Shown in pieces: positions 34,752 to 42,234 of a DNA stretch of 64,000 bases. The first letter of the stretch is position 1; every line of letters starts with the position of its first letter. Source of the DNA: Acididesulfobacillus acetoxydans (lineage in GTDB: Bacteria; Bacillota; Desulfitobacteriia; Desulfitobacteriales; Desulfitobacteriaceae). The position numbers and the translations under genes were made by a program. The notes below the pieces were generated by a model. The model was not told the DNA's origin. It did not search any database and was given only the letters and a program-made list of their open reading frames with translations. Location of the stretch: NCBI RefSeq assembly GCF_902729405.1, contig NZ_LR746496.1:2418001-2482000 (forward strand). Reading direction: 5' to 3'.

Positions 34752-35324
34752 ATGCGGGAGAAGAGAGAATTTAACTTTGCCCTCCGTTGGCTTGAGAGCG
34801 ATCCGGCCGCCCGGCAGCTGGTGAAGCGGCGCCGTCGTCGGACTTGGGGAACAGCGTTTGTCCTGATTTGTCTTCTCTTGGTGGGCGGCCCCTGGGTTTG
34901 GACTTACAAATTGGAGTTTGACCTGAAGCAGCTGGACCGGAAAATTTCCGCTTTCTCGGACCTCGAAACGCTGTTGGCAAAATCGCAGGCGGTCAGCCGG
35001 CGGTTGAAGGATCAAGAGCGGGTGCTGGAGTTAGCAAGAATAGGCTCCCAGGACCCGAGGCCGGTTTTGGACAGGCTGCGCCGGCTGCTACCCCCAGGGA
35101 CGGTTGTTGATGCCTTCAGCCTAAAAGAAAACGCAGTCGACCTGAAAGTTACCGTCCCGACCCCGGTTGACGTGGCACAGATGTGGACCAGCCTGGAAAA
35201 TTCATATCTCTTTGTTAATGTGGATGTTCAGGCGCTGTCCCTGCGCGACAAAGCGCAAACGTTGAGCTTGGCCTTGAAGTTGAATGGGGCAAGGGGCTCT
35301 CAGGCCATGACCGGAGGGAAATAA
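34752..35324 (+). CDS. pilN: PilN-like pilus assembly protein (locus A)
   Basis: 190 residues. Basic N-terminus (KRRRRRTWG), one transmembrane helix (about 33-50), a coiled-coil (about 52-95) and a ferredoxin-like extracytoplasmic domain: the PilN layout. The cytoplasmic tail is expected to bind PilM. Confidence 0.8.
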   Translation: MREKREFNFALRWLESDPAARQLVKRRRRRTWGTAFVLICLLLVGGPWVWTYKLEFDLKQLDRKISAFSDLETLLAKSQAVSRRLKDQERVLELARIGSQDPRPVLDRLRRLLPPGTVVDAFSLKENAVDLKVTVPTPVDVAQMWTSLENSYLFVNVDVQALSLRDKAQTLSLALKLNGARGSQAMTGGK

Positions 35325-35329
35325 GGACA

Positions 35330-35932
35330 TTGAAAAACAAGGAACGTTTCCAAAAGATAGCTTTGGTGGTCCTGCTGGCTTTTGGTCTGCTCTACAGCTA
35401 CACAAACTATGTGGTTTGGCCGGAGTGGCAGCACATTCAAGAACTCGGACGACAGGTGAAGGCACGTCAAACTGAGTATCAACGTTTGCTTGAACTTAAA
35501 ACTCGCCAAGCGGCAGTCGAGCAAGCACTTACCGCCGCTGAAGCCAAGGTGCGCGGGGAAAGTTCGAAAGTTCCCGCTCTTTTGGATGAGCCCCGGCTGA
35601 CCGTGGACATTTATTCCCTGGCTAAACGGGATGGGTTGAGTCCCGAGAGCCTTCGTTTTTACACTGTGCAGCATAAAGGAAACGTTCAGGAGGTTAAACT
35701 GGATTTTGTGGGCAGCGGGCAAACGGCTGCAGTCCTGGGCTTTATCGAGGACATTCGGCAAAGCAGGGACCTCTTGGCGATTCGAGGGGTAAACCTTACG
35801 GTAGACAAAGGCTTGATGAAGATCGGGTTGACCCTTACCGCCTATGCTTCCGGAGGGGGGACCGCGATCCGGGCGCCTTTTATGAATGCCCCGCCGGGGA
35901 TTTCCTCAGTGGTTAAGATGTTCGCTCCGTAA
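35330..35932 (+). CDS. pilO: PilO-like pilus assembly protein (locus A)
   Basis: 200 residues. N-terminal helix (about 9-28), coiled-coil (35-75) and a C-terminal domain with VLGFIEDIRQSRDLLAIRGVNL, the PilO pattern. TTG start 5 bp after pilN, with AAGGA upstream. Last gene of locus A. Confidence 0.8.
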   Translation: MKNKERFQKIALVVLLAFGLLYSYTNYVVWPEWQHIQELGRQVKARQTEYQRLLELKTRQAAVEQALTAAEAKVRGESSKVPALLDEPRLTVDIYSLAKRDGLSPESLRFYTVQHKGNVQEVKLDFVGSGQTAAVLGFIEDIRQSRDLLAIRGVNLTVDKGLMKIGLTLTAYASGGGTAIRAPFMNAPPGISSVVKMFAP

Positions 35933-36013
35933 GGAATAATGCAAAGCTGGATAAGCAGAATTTCCTCTCCCCCGGCATAGGTATTAAAGCCGGGGTGCGA
36001 AGGAGGTGGAAGG

Positions 36014-36757
36014 ATGCTAACCCAGCTTTTGTTGGTCGCTGCGGCCCTTTCGGTTCTCAAGGGAATCACGCTGCTCGTCTCCTACATTAACAACAGTGCT
36101 TTTCCGCAGCCTTTGGCGGAAGAAGAAGAGAAACGGTATCTGCGTGTCCTCCACGCCGCCAAAGGGAAGGTATCGAGGACCCGTCTGGAAGACCTGGAAG
36201 TGGAGCGCGCCCGCAATATGCTGATTGAACATAATTTGCGCCTGGTCGCCCACCTGGTCAAGAAATTTGACGGGACCGGCGAGGATACCGACGATCTAAT
36301 TTCCATCGGGACGATCGGTCTGATCAAGGGGATTAACACTTTCGACCCCGGAAAAGGAACGAAGTTGGCGACCTATGCGGCGCGTTGTATCGAGAACGAG
36401 ATTCTCATGCACTTACGCTCATTGAAGAAAACGCGCGGGGAAGTGTCGATTTATGACCCGATAGGGGTGGATAAGGAAGGCAATGAAATCACCCTGATGG
36501 ATGTTTTGGGCTCCGAGGGAGAAGATATCTCCGAGCGGGTGGAAAACGAGTTCGAACAGAGGGCGGTCTTAGATAAAGTCAGGAAACTGAGCCAGAGAGA
36601 GCGGATGGTCCTCTCTTTGCGTTATGGGCTGTTGAACAGCCCGCGGCGAACCCAGAGGGAGATAGCCAAAGCTTTAGGGATATCGCGCTCTTATGTATCA
36701 AGGATCGAGAAAAAGGCGATTCAGAAGCTCTTGGAGGAAATGGATGAGATAAAGTAG
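36014..36757 (+). CDS. sigK: RNA polymerase sporulation sigma factor SigK (pro-form)
   Basis: 247 residues, uninterrupted. Hydrophobic pro-sequence (about 1-21) then SYINNSAFPQPL, as in pro-sigma-K; region 2 ARNMLIEHNLRLVAHLVKKF, GEDTDDLISIGTIGLIKGI and ATYAARCIENEILMHLRS; region 4 TQREIAKALGISRSYVSRIE. It directs late mother-cell genes in sporulation after pro-peptide removal. AAGGAGGTGG ends 4 bp before the ATG. There is no skin-type interruption. A diverged partial copy exists at 41723-41835. Confidence 0.94.
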   Translation: MLTQLLLVAAALSVLKGITLLVSYINNSAFPQPLAEEEEKRYLRVLHAAKGKVSRTRLEDLEVERARNMLIEHNLRLVAHLVKKFDGTGEDTDDLISIGTIGLIKGINTFDPGKGTKLATYAARCIENEILMHLRSLKKTRGEVSIYDPIGVDKEGNEITLMDVLGSEGEDISERVENEFEQRAVLDKVRKLSQRERMVLSLRYGLLNSPRRTQREIAKALGISRSYVSRIEKKAIQKLLEEMDEIK

Positions 36758-36780
36758 AATTTGCCGTTTGGGCGGCCTAT

Positions 36781-36815
36781 GACCGGGTCAACATTGACTC
36801 GGGTCTTTTTCTTTT
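36781..36815 (+). terminator. sigK terminator
   Basis: GACCGGGTCA and TGACTCGGGTC form a stem with one bulge around ACAT, followed by TTTTTCTTTT. Confidence 0.82.
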
Positions 36816-36845
36816 AAACCAGAATGTAGATCCGCAGAGCGACAG

Positions 36846-37136
36846 GTGAACCAGGAGACTCACTGTTCGATTGGTTCACTCGTCGAGCTTATGAACGCCT
36901 TCGCGGTCCTGGCTTCATTTGAGCAGTTCAATTTAGGGGTTCCGGTCAGCCGGAATAAACTACAGCCAGGGGATTTGGTGTCCTTTAACACATATGGGAG
37001 GGCTTCAGATGTCAGGATCTATATCGGAGGCGGCTTGACCGTTGGCTCATCGAGCGACGGGGTTTCGATCCACAGCCTCTCGGAAAGCTACTGGTCGAGC
37101 CATTATCTGGGGGCGAAGAGAATCCCAATTAATTGA
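36846..37136 (+). pseudogene. NlpC/P60 endopeptidase fragment
   Basis: Up to 96 residues. The last 65 match the C-terminal part of NlpC/P60 hydrolases: VSRNKLQPGDLVSFNTYG and YIGGGLTVGSSSDGV...SSHYLGAKRI. The catalytic Cys half is absent, and the catalytic His expected in HVGIYIG is replaced (DVRIYIG). The leading residues are unrelated. This is a degraded remnant rather than an active enzyme. Placed right after the sigK terminator. Confidence 0.75.
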
Positions 37137-37163
37137 ATGGAATTTTAGGTTCTTCACACCTCG

Positions 37164-37178
37164 TTCATCAGTTATTCA
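37164..37178. promoter_or_regulatory. shared 15-bp motif, copy 1 (candidate operator)
   Basis: TTCATCAGTTATTCA lies 98 bp before the SHOCT gene start. The identical sequence occurs at 41051-41065, 80 bp before the Met-rich exported protein. Function inferred only from sharing. A further inverted repeat, CAAGAAC/GTTCTTG (37210-37233), lies downstream of this copy only. Confidence 0.5.
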
Positions 37179-37275
37179 AATTGCCGTGCTATCTTTAGAG
37201 CGCAGAGAGCAAGAACACTTCATGAAGTTCTTGTCACTACTACGTAGAAGAGGAACCCGAAAAGGAGAGATTGCC

Positions 37276-37569
37276 ATGATGGGATGGGGTTACGGCGCCG
37301 GCATGATGAGAGGGTTCGGCTTAGGTTATTACGGAGGGTACACAGGAAGCGGCGGAGCTTGGTGGAGCGGGCTCGTCGGGATGGCGGCCCAGATCCTTTT
37401 CTGGCTCGTAATTATCGGTCTCGGGATCTATGTGTTCCGCCGTCTGAGTTTCGGAGTTTCCGGCAATTCTCGGGGAACTGACGGCGCGCTGAGTACTCTG
37501 CGGGAACGCTATGCAAGAGGAGAAATTGGCAGGGAAGAATACCAACGTTGTAAAGCCGATTTGAAGTGA
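37276..37569 (+). CDS. SHOCT domain membrane protein, Met/Gly/Trp-rich N-terminus
   Basis: 97 residues. N-terminus MMGWGYGAGMMRGFGLGYYG is glycine, methionine and aromatic rich; one transmembrane helix (about 37-56) follows; the C-terminus LSTLRERYARGEIGREEYQR is a SHOCT domain. Such small proteins are common near metal-stress or envelope genes; function unknown. AAAGGAGAG 7 bp before ATG 37276. It starts a tight cluster with a methyltransferase and PspA. A truncated relative lies at 41634. Confidence 0.82.
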   Translation: MMGWGYGAGMMRGFGLGYYGGYTGSGGAWWSGLVGMAAQILFWLVIIGLGIYVFRRLSFGVSGNSRGTDGALSTLRERYARGEIGREEYQRCKADLK

Positions 37570-37595
37570 ACGCAGTTGAGGAGGAAACGCCTAAT

Positions 37596-38201
37596 ATGGA
37601 CCGGGAGACTGAGAAGACGAGGAAGAGGTATAACCGTGCGTCGCGGGTTTACGACCTGATGGATCGCATGGTAAAACCGGAACTGCGGGCCAAGGTCTTA
37701 AGCCAGGCGCAAGGAATGGTCTTGGAGGTGGGCGTCGGCACAGGCAAAAACCTGCCCTATTATACGGATGACTGCATCGGGGTTACCGGCATTGATCTCA
37801 GCCCCGGGATGCTAAGCAAGGCGAAAGCAAGAGCCCAGGAGGCGAAGGCTCTGGTCAAGCTCTACGAGATGGATGCCCAGAACATGGAGTTTCCAGACGA
37901 TTCATTCGATACGGTTGTGGCAACTTGCGTGTTTTGTTCCGTGTCCGACCCAATCAAAGGGTTGCGGGAGATCCGCCGGGTTTGCAAGCCGAACGGAAAG
38001 ATTATCCTTCTTGAACACGTCCGCAGCGACAATCCTATTCTCGGTAAGATTATGGATATCTTGGACCCGCTGACGGTCCGTTTCATAGGCCCTCATATTA
38101 ACCGGCGTACCGTGGCGAATGTAAAGGCAGCGGGGCTGGGTATCAGACGCGTGGAAGATCAAAGGAGCAAAATACTCAAGTTGATTGTTGCTAAACCATG
38201 A
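37596..38201 (+). CDS. class I SAM-dependent methyltransferase (phospholipid N-methyltransferase-like)
   Basis: 201 residues. SAM motif I VLEVGVGTGKNLPYY, motif II GIDLSPGMLSKAKARA, then FPDDSFDTVVATCVFCSVSD and LLEHVRSDNPILG. The last resembles UbiE-like and phosphatidylethanolamine N-methyltransferases (PmtA). GAGGAGG about 11 bp before ATG 37596. Flanked by a SHOCT membrane protein and PspA, so a lipid or envelope substrate is likely but inferred. Confidence 0.8.
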   Translation: MDRETEKTRKRYNRASRVYDLMDRMVKPELRAKVLSQAQGMVLEVGVGTGKNLPYYTDDCIGVTGIDLSPGMLSKAKARAQEAKALVKLYEMDAQNMEFPDDSFDTVVATCVFCSVSDPIKGLREIRRVCKPNGKIILLEHVRSDNPILGKIMDILDPLTVRFIGPHINRRTVANVKAAGLGIRRVEDQRSKILKLIVAKP

Positions 38202-38224
38202 TAACGCGGAAAAGAGGAGTATCA

Positions 38225-38932
38225 ATGGGAATAACAGCCCGTTTAAAGGACATTTTTGGTGCGAAAGTCGAAAAGGGTATCGAGACGTTGGAAGACCCGA
38301 AAGAAATGCTGGACTACAGTCTTGTCAAAATGGAAGACGGACTCCAGGCCATGCAGAAGAATGCGGCTGAATTCAGCACAGCCAAAAAGAGGCTCGAACT
38401 GCAAAGGGATGCTCTCTGTGAAAGTAGCAAAAAATACGCGGAACAAGCAGAAAAGGCCCTAGGGTTGGGGCAGGAAGATTTGGCGAGAGAAGCTCTTCTG
38501 AGGAAGGCAGAAGCCGCCCAGCAGGAAGTTGAGCTCAATGCGCAGATAGCAAAAATGGGGGAACAGCTGCAGACCATCGCCCGGGGTCAAGAGGAATTGC
38601 GGCGGAAAATTCAACAATTCCGCAGCAAGAAAGAAGAATTGAAGGCGACATATGAGGCCTCAAAGGCCCAGCTCAAAGTCAAGGAACTGGTGACCTCGCT
38701 CGGTTCGGAATCAGAGAACATCGGCCGGACCGTGGAGCGGGCCCAGGCGCGAATCGAAGAGATGCAGGCGCGGGTTCAGGCCATTAATGAATTGGAAGAT
38801 CAGGGACTTATCACCGATGTATTTGCCGATGGGCAGGATGATATTGACCGGAAATTGAAACGGGTTAGTATGGAATCGGCGGTGGACGAAGAACTGGCCA
38901 GACTGAAGGCAAATCGAACGGGAAATTCCTGA
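38225..38932 (+). CDS. pspA: phage shock protein A (PspA/IM30 family)
   Basis: 235 residues, nearly all helical coiled coil. The start GITARLKDIFGAKVEKGIET and EDPKEMLDYSLVKMEDGLQ are PspA hallmarks, followed by heptad-rich helices to about residue 190. It oligomerises on damaged membranes. AAAGAGGAG precedes ATG 38225. The upstream frame overlaps the methyltransferase end, so the genes are coupled. Confidence 0.92.
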   Translation: MGITARLKDIFGAKVEKGIETLEDPKEMLDYSLVKMEDGLQAMQKNAAEFSTAKKRLELQRDALCESSKKYAEQAEKALGLGQEDLAREALLRKAEAAQQEVELNAQIAKMGEQLQTIARGQEELRRKIQQFRSKKEELKATYEASKAQLKVKELVTSLGSESENIGRTVERAQARIEEMQARVQAINELEDQGLITDVFADGQDDIDRKLKRVSMESAVDEELARLKANRTGNS

Positions 38933-38948
38933 GGAGGAGTGGAACAAA

Positions 38949-39659
38949 ATGTGCGGAGGCAGAAGTTTCGGCAGGACGTTCTTTGACTATTTCGGCGGCT
39001 GTGGAGGCAGCTATGGCGGCGGCTGCGGCAGCGAGGATTATTATGAACCTTATGATAGGCCCGATGCCCGCCGCGGGGCGGGCATTGACCGCGAGCCCGC
39101 CAGGATTGAGGCGGAGGTCCGGGCCATGTATGCTTCCGGTGAGATTACGCAGCGCCAGTATTACGATGCTCTGGCTCAATTGGATAGAGGTATGTTCACA
39201 GGGGATGACTTACAGCAGCTGCGCCAACCGAAGCGGGGGCTTGGCAGAGTGGAACAAGAGGGTGCGTCCCAGAACAGAGGACTTAGCCCGGAGCTGCAAA
39301 AGGGGACTTCAGATCTGGAAAAGCAAAAGAATCAAATCAAAGAGGAGAAGACAAGAACGGAGTCCGTCCTGACCAACATTCGAGACTCAATCACCAAGCT
39401 GAAAGAGCAAATGACCCTGGATGAAAAGATGGCCCGGGGAGTCGTAAGCACTGATGAAGAACAGGCTAGGAGTTATCTGCGCCACCGCCAGGAACTTGTG
39501 GAGCAAACTGCCGGGCTTGAAGCGAGATTCAAAGAACTTTCGAATGATCTGGCTCAGCTTGAACAGGCTGAATTGCGAATTGATGCCAAGATGACAGAGA
39601 TGGAAGCTTTGGCCCAAAGAGAAAGGCTCATCCGGTTAACGGGCGAAATCAAAGGATAG
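38949..39659 (+). CDS. Cys/Gly-rich coiled-coil protein linked to PspA
   Basis: 236 residues. N-terminus MCGGRSFGRTFFDYFGGCGG is rich in Cys, Gly and Tyr; residues about 48-80 (EAEVRAMYASGEITQRQYYD) resemble a SHOCT-like motif; residues about 105-230 are a long coiled coil similar in style to PspA. GAGGAGGAG precedes the ATG 16 bp after pspA. Likely a PspA partner; no named family recognised. Confidence 0.72.
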   Translation: MCGGRSFGRTFFDYFGGCGGSYGGGCGSEDYYEPYDRPDARRGAGIDREPARIEAEVRAMYASGEITQRQYYDALAQLDRGMFTGDDLQQLRQPKRGLGRVEQEGASQNRGLSPELQKGTSDLEKQKNQIKEEKTRTESVLTNIRDSITKLKEQMTLDEKMARGVVSTDEEQARSYLRHRQELVEQTAGLEARFKELSNDLAQLEQAELRIDAKMTEMEALAQRERLIRLTGEIKG

Positions 39660-39704
39660 TCGTCGGTACCTCAGACGCAAGTTTCCCTTCGAATAGATTG
39701 CTTC

Positions 39705-39733
39705 GGCGATAGTGTTCGCTAAACACTATCGCC
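39705..39733. other. perfect 12-bp hairpin downstream of the PspA cluster
   Basis: GGCGATAGTGTT (39705-39716) pairs fully with AACACTATCGCC (39722-39733) across a 5-nt loop; an outer CTTC/GAAG pair extends it. No T run follows. It may end the PspA transcript inefficiently or stabilise it. Confidence 0.7.
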
Positions 39734-39790
39734 GCTGAAGACTGACCGTAGGGTGGGCATTTAGGATTTCTGACTTTCGAGGTAGGCAAC

Positions 39791-39946
39791 ATGAATAAGA
39801 AGTTTTCCCTGGTCAGTCGGTTTACGGTCTTAAGCCTGGCTGACTTTACTATAAGGGCTTTGTATTATTGTTCTTACGATATCCGTACGATTCTACAAGC
39901 CGTCTTTTTCTACAACCAAAGTGTAAGTGCCATCCTCATTGCGTGA
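39791..39946 (+). pseudogene. N-terminal fragment of a membrane signalling protein
   Basis: A 51-codon frame behind a GAGGTAGG site starts MNKKFSLVSRFTVLSLADF, which resembles the first transmembrane region of HAMP/GGDEF/HD-GYP sensor proteins. Similarity stops after about 20 residues and the frame runs into the 3' end of tusA on the other strand. Interpreted as a decayed 5' gene remnant; recognition is by pattern only. Confidence 0.4.
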
Positions 39947-40162
39947 GGCTTCAAGGATTTTATGTCCTTCGTCTTTGAGACTGTGCGGAACGTTTTGGAT
40001 GGGCTCCCCTTCGTTCAATCTGATTTCCAGCAACTGTCTCGCATCCAGGTCTTCGAGAGCCACCTTGGTTTTGACAAAGGTCAGAGGGCAGGTGACATCC
40101 GTGATGTCAAGAAAGGCTTTGACGTCCTGTGTAAACGCAATTTCCGCATTTCGAATTTCCAA
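39893..40162 (-). CDS. TusA/SirA-like sulfur carrier protein
   Basis: Up to 89 residues. FLDITDVTCPLTFVKTKVAL contains the Cys-Pro of TusA/YedF proteins, whose cysteine carries a persulfide. A longer C-terminal extension (GHKILEASRNEDGTYTLVVE) is present. TTG start at 40162, inside the end of larE (82-bp overlap). Together with larE it probably supplies or relays sulfur. See larE for the possible frameshift. Confidence 0.75.
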   Translation of the reverse strand: MEIRNAEIAFTQDVKAFLDITDVTCPLTFVKTKVALEDLDARQLLEIRLNEGEPIQNVPHSLKDEGHKILEASRNEDGTYTLVVEKDGL

Positions 40163-40866
40163 TCAGGAGTCTGCCCGATGATCCTGTAGAGCTCCTGCCG
40201 GGGAACCTCAATTCTGGCTATGTTTCCGTGATGGCGCACTCTGGATTCGGGAAAGCCAAGGGTGCGCAGGAAGGCTTCCGCCCGGTCAATGCGAGTCAAT
40301 TTTTCTGAAGTGATTTCTTCCCCATAGGGGATGCGTGAGGAAAGGCAAGCCAGAGACGGCTTGTTCCACGTCGGAAGTCCGAGCGCCCTGGAGAATTGAC
40401 GAATTTCTTCTTTCGTGAATTCCACTTCTTGCAGAGGACTGCAGATACCCAGCTCATGCCTGGCTCTGTGGCCCGGCCGGTAATCCTGAAGATCATCGGC
40501 ATTCGCGCCATCCAAGACAAAGGCGTAGCCTTCTGCTCGAGCGATCTGCCTAAGCTTTCCAAACAGCTCGGATTTACAACAGTAACATCGGTCGACCGGA
40601 TTGCAGACGAATTGTTTATCTGCCAGCTCCTGAGTCGTAATGATTCGATGGTTGGCTCCGATGAGACGGGCGACGTCGACCGCCGACGAGAGTTCTCTTT
40701 CGGGATATGTTTCTGAGGAAGCGGTAACGCCCAGGCAGCGATCGCCTAAAGTACTATGGGCTACTTGTAACAAGAAGGTGCTGTCTACTCCTCCGGAATA
40801 AGCAACGAGAACAGATCCCATGTCTTTCAGACGCTGGGTCAGTAATTCCATTTTAGCCTGAGTCAT
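40081..40866 (-). CDS. larE: ATP-dependent sacrificial sulfur transferase LarE-like
   Basis: 261 residues. PP-loop motif AYSGGVDSTFL near residue 23, RCYCCKSELF, DGANADDLQDYRPGHRA, and SLACLSSRIPYGEEIT containing the conserved cysteine region. LarE proteins thiolate the pyridinium cofactor of lactate racemase; relatives of unknown substrate exist. No larB or larC is nearby. The usual C-terminal end is replaced by residues that overlap tusA in another frame, so the true end may differ. Own promoter at 40922-40950. Confidence 0.83.
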   Translation of the reverse strand: MTQAKMELLTQRLKDMGSVLVAYSGGVDSTFLLQVAHSTLGDRCLGVTASSETYPERELSSAVDVARLIGANHRIITTQELADKQFVCNPVDRCYCCKSELFGKLRQIARAEGYAFVLDGANADDLQDYRPGHRARHELGICSPLQEVEFTKEEIRQFSRALGLPTWNKPSLACLSSRIPYGEEITSEKLTRIDRAEAFLRTLGFPESRVRHHGNIARIEVPRQELYRIIGQTPDWKFEMRKLRLHRTSKPFLTSRMSPAL

Positions 40867-40921
40867 AAGTTGTCCCTATTGAATTTATACTATTCATAGA
40901 GAAATAGCTGGTGTTAAAAAT

Positions 40922-40950
40922 ATTATGTGCGGTTTAAGTCTCTTTGTCAA
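40922..40950 (-). promoter_or_regulatory. sigma-A promoter of larE-tusA
   Basis: On the minus strand TTGACA (40950-40945), 17-bp spacer, CATAAT (40927-40922). It lies about 55 bp before the larE start. Confidence 0.82.
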
Positions 40951-41050
40951 GGAAAAAGGGAAAAGGTAGAGGTCGATGAATCTTCCCTAAGATGTCTCGG
41001 ATCCTCTTTAGCCATTGGGAAACGCATAGGGCCTTGGAATATTCCGTACA

Positions 41051-41065
41051 TTCATCAGTTATTCA
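41051..41065. promoter_or_regulatory. shared 15-bp motif, copy 2 (candidate operator)
   Basis: TTCATCAGTTATTCA, identical to 37164-37178, 80 bp before the Met/Gln-rich exported protein. Confidence 0.5.
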
Positions 41066-41144
41066 CATCTCTTTCGCGGCAAAATCGTAATCGATTGATA
41101 TTCTAATGGTGTTAAAACAAACCAATATGCGAGGAGGCTTATTT

Positions 41145-41507
41145 ATGAAGAACTTTAAAACAAAGTTGGGAGTGGTTGTGGGTACGGCCGTGATTGGGAT
41201 GGGGGTGATTGCTCTTCCGGCCATGGCAAATACTTCTTCCAACGGATCTTGGTTTACCAGAATGCACACTTTAATGAATCAGACGTTTACTCCCGCGCAG
41301 CAGGAACAGTTTATGAGTTCTCCGGCCATGCAGCAACTACACGATTCTTCGGCAATGCAGCAAGCAATGCAAGACCAGAATTATGGCGAGATGCAATCTC
41401 TCATGAACTCCGATCAGACACTTAAGAAAGAAATCGGAGCACAGAACGTCGGCAAGATGAATCAGATGATGGGTCAACTTCAGGGAAATAATCAATCCGG
41501 CAATTAA
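41145..41507 (+). CDS. exported Met/Gln-rich small protein
   Basis: 120 residues. Signal peptide about 1-28 (KLGVVVGTAVIGMGVIALPAMA), then a soluble part rich in Met and Gln (NQTFTPAQQEQFMSSPAMQQ, MQSLMNSDQ, GKMNQMMGQL). Met-rich exported proteins often bind copper or silver; here that is inference. GAGGAGG upstream fixes ATG 41145. Terminator follows at 41522. Shares an upstream 15-bp motif with the SHOCT gene. Confidence 0.72.
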   Translation: MKNFKTKLGVVVGTAVIGMGVIALPAMANTSSNGSWFTRMHTLMNQTFTPAQQEQFMSSPAMQQLHDSSAMQQAMQDQNYGEMQSLMNSDQTLKKEIGAQNVGKMNQMMGQLQGNNQSGN

Positions 41508-41521
41508 GAATATTGCCAAGT

Positions 41522-41550
41522 CAAAAGGCGGTGTCAGACCGCCTTTTGGC
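41522..41550 (+). terminator. terminator of the Met/Gln-rich protein gene
   Basis: CAAAAGGCGGT (41522-41532) pairs with ACCGCCTTTTG (41538-41548). The T run is inside the stem, so it may act in both directions. Confidence 0.8.
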
Positions 41551-41633
41551 CCAATAATCTTGTTTCTTGGGCTCGAATTTTTACACACAAGAGAACGGAA
41601 GGATTTCGTCGGCAAGACAAGGAAGAATTTAGC

Positions 41634-41899
41634 ATGATGGGTTGGGGCGGCATGATGTGGGGTTACGGTTCCGGATATGGCGGTGGTTTCCTAGGGAATG
41701 GGAACTACGGTTGGATGGGGTTGATTGGAATGACATTACCCTGATGGACGTACTGGGTTCGGAAGGAGAAGCCATTTCGGACCAGGTGGAGAGCGAGTTC
41801 GAGCAGAAAGCGTTGCTGGAGAAAGCGTGCTGCATGTTGAAATCGGGGCTGAAGTTGAGCGCCGCTTATTTGAGTTGGGCCGCAGGGTCTACTGCTTAA
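41634..41899 (+). pseudogene. chimera: SHOCT-protein gene start joined to a diverged sigK fragment
   Basis: From ATG 41634 (AAGGAAG upstream) the frame reads MMGWGGMMWGYGSGYGGGF, a relative of the SHOCT protein at 37276, but stops at 41744 after 36 residues. From about 41723 another frame reads NDITLMDVLGSEGEAISDQV and ESEFEQKALLEKA, matching SigK region NEITLMDVLGSEGEDISERV. About 110 bp are similar to sigK; on both sides similarity ends. A recombination remnant, not a working gene. Confidence 0.8.
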
Positions 41900-41931
41900 C
41901 TCCTCAGTCATGGACAGGCGGAATTGAGTAG

Positions 41932-42147
41932 GACCGCCAGGTTGAACGGGTTGCTGAGGCGGCACGCATCTTGGCGGAAAGCGCAATGATCGCTATCGTA
42001 GCGGGATATGAATTGGTTTATGACAGCATTAAAAGGATTATTCCGAACGGAGACCTGTTCGAAGCCCGGATAGACAGAGGAAACAAGCAGAACTCCCCGG
42101 ATAAGGATAAAGAAGTCGAAGAAATAGTTCGTCTGGCGATCGGCTGA
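41932..42147 (+). CDS. unrecognised small ORF or gene fragment
   Basis: Open frame of 71 codons, possible starts TTG 41971 or ATG 41986. It encodes AARILAESAMIAIVAGYELV and YDSIKRIIPNGDLFEARID, then a charged tail. Composition looks protein-like, but no start with a good ribosome binding site is seen and the upstream end is cut by a stop. Likely another remnant in this region. Confidence 0.35.
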   Translation, partial: DRQVERVAEAARILAESAMIAIVAGYELVYDSIKRIIPNGDLFEARIDRGNKQNSPDKDKEVEEIVRLAIG

Positions 42148-42234
42148 CGAACTATTGCGCAAAGAGGCGTTTGTTAAGGGGACGGCTACCAGGGATACAC
42201 TCGACAAAGGTGTCGAGGGCGCAGGCTACTCTGT

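Noticed and set aside
36014-36757. sigK interrupted by a skin-type element
   Set aside because: The reading frame is complete and uninterrupted.
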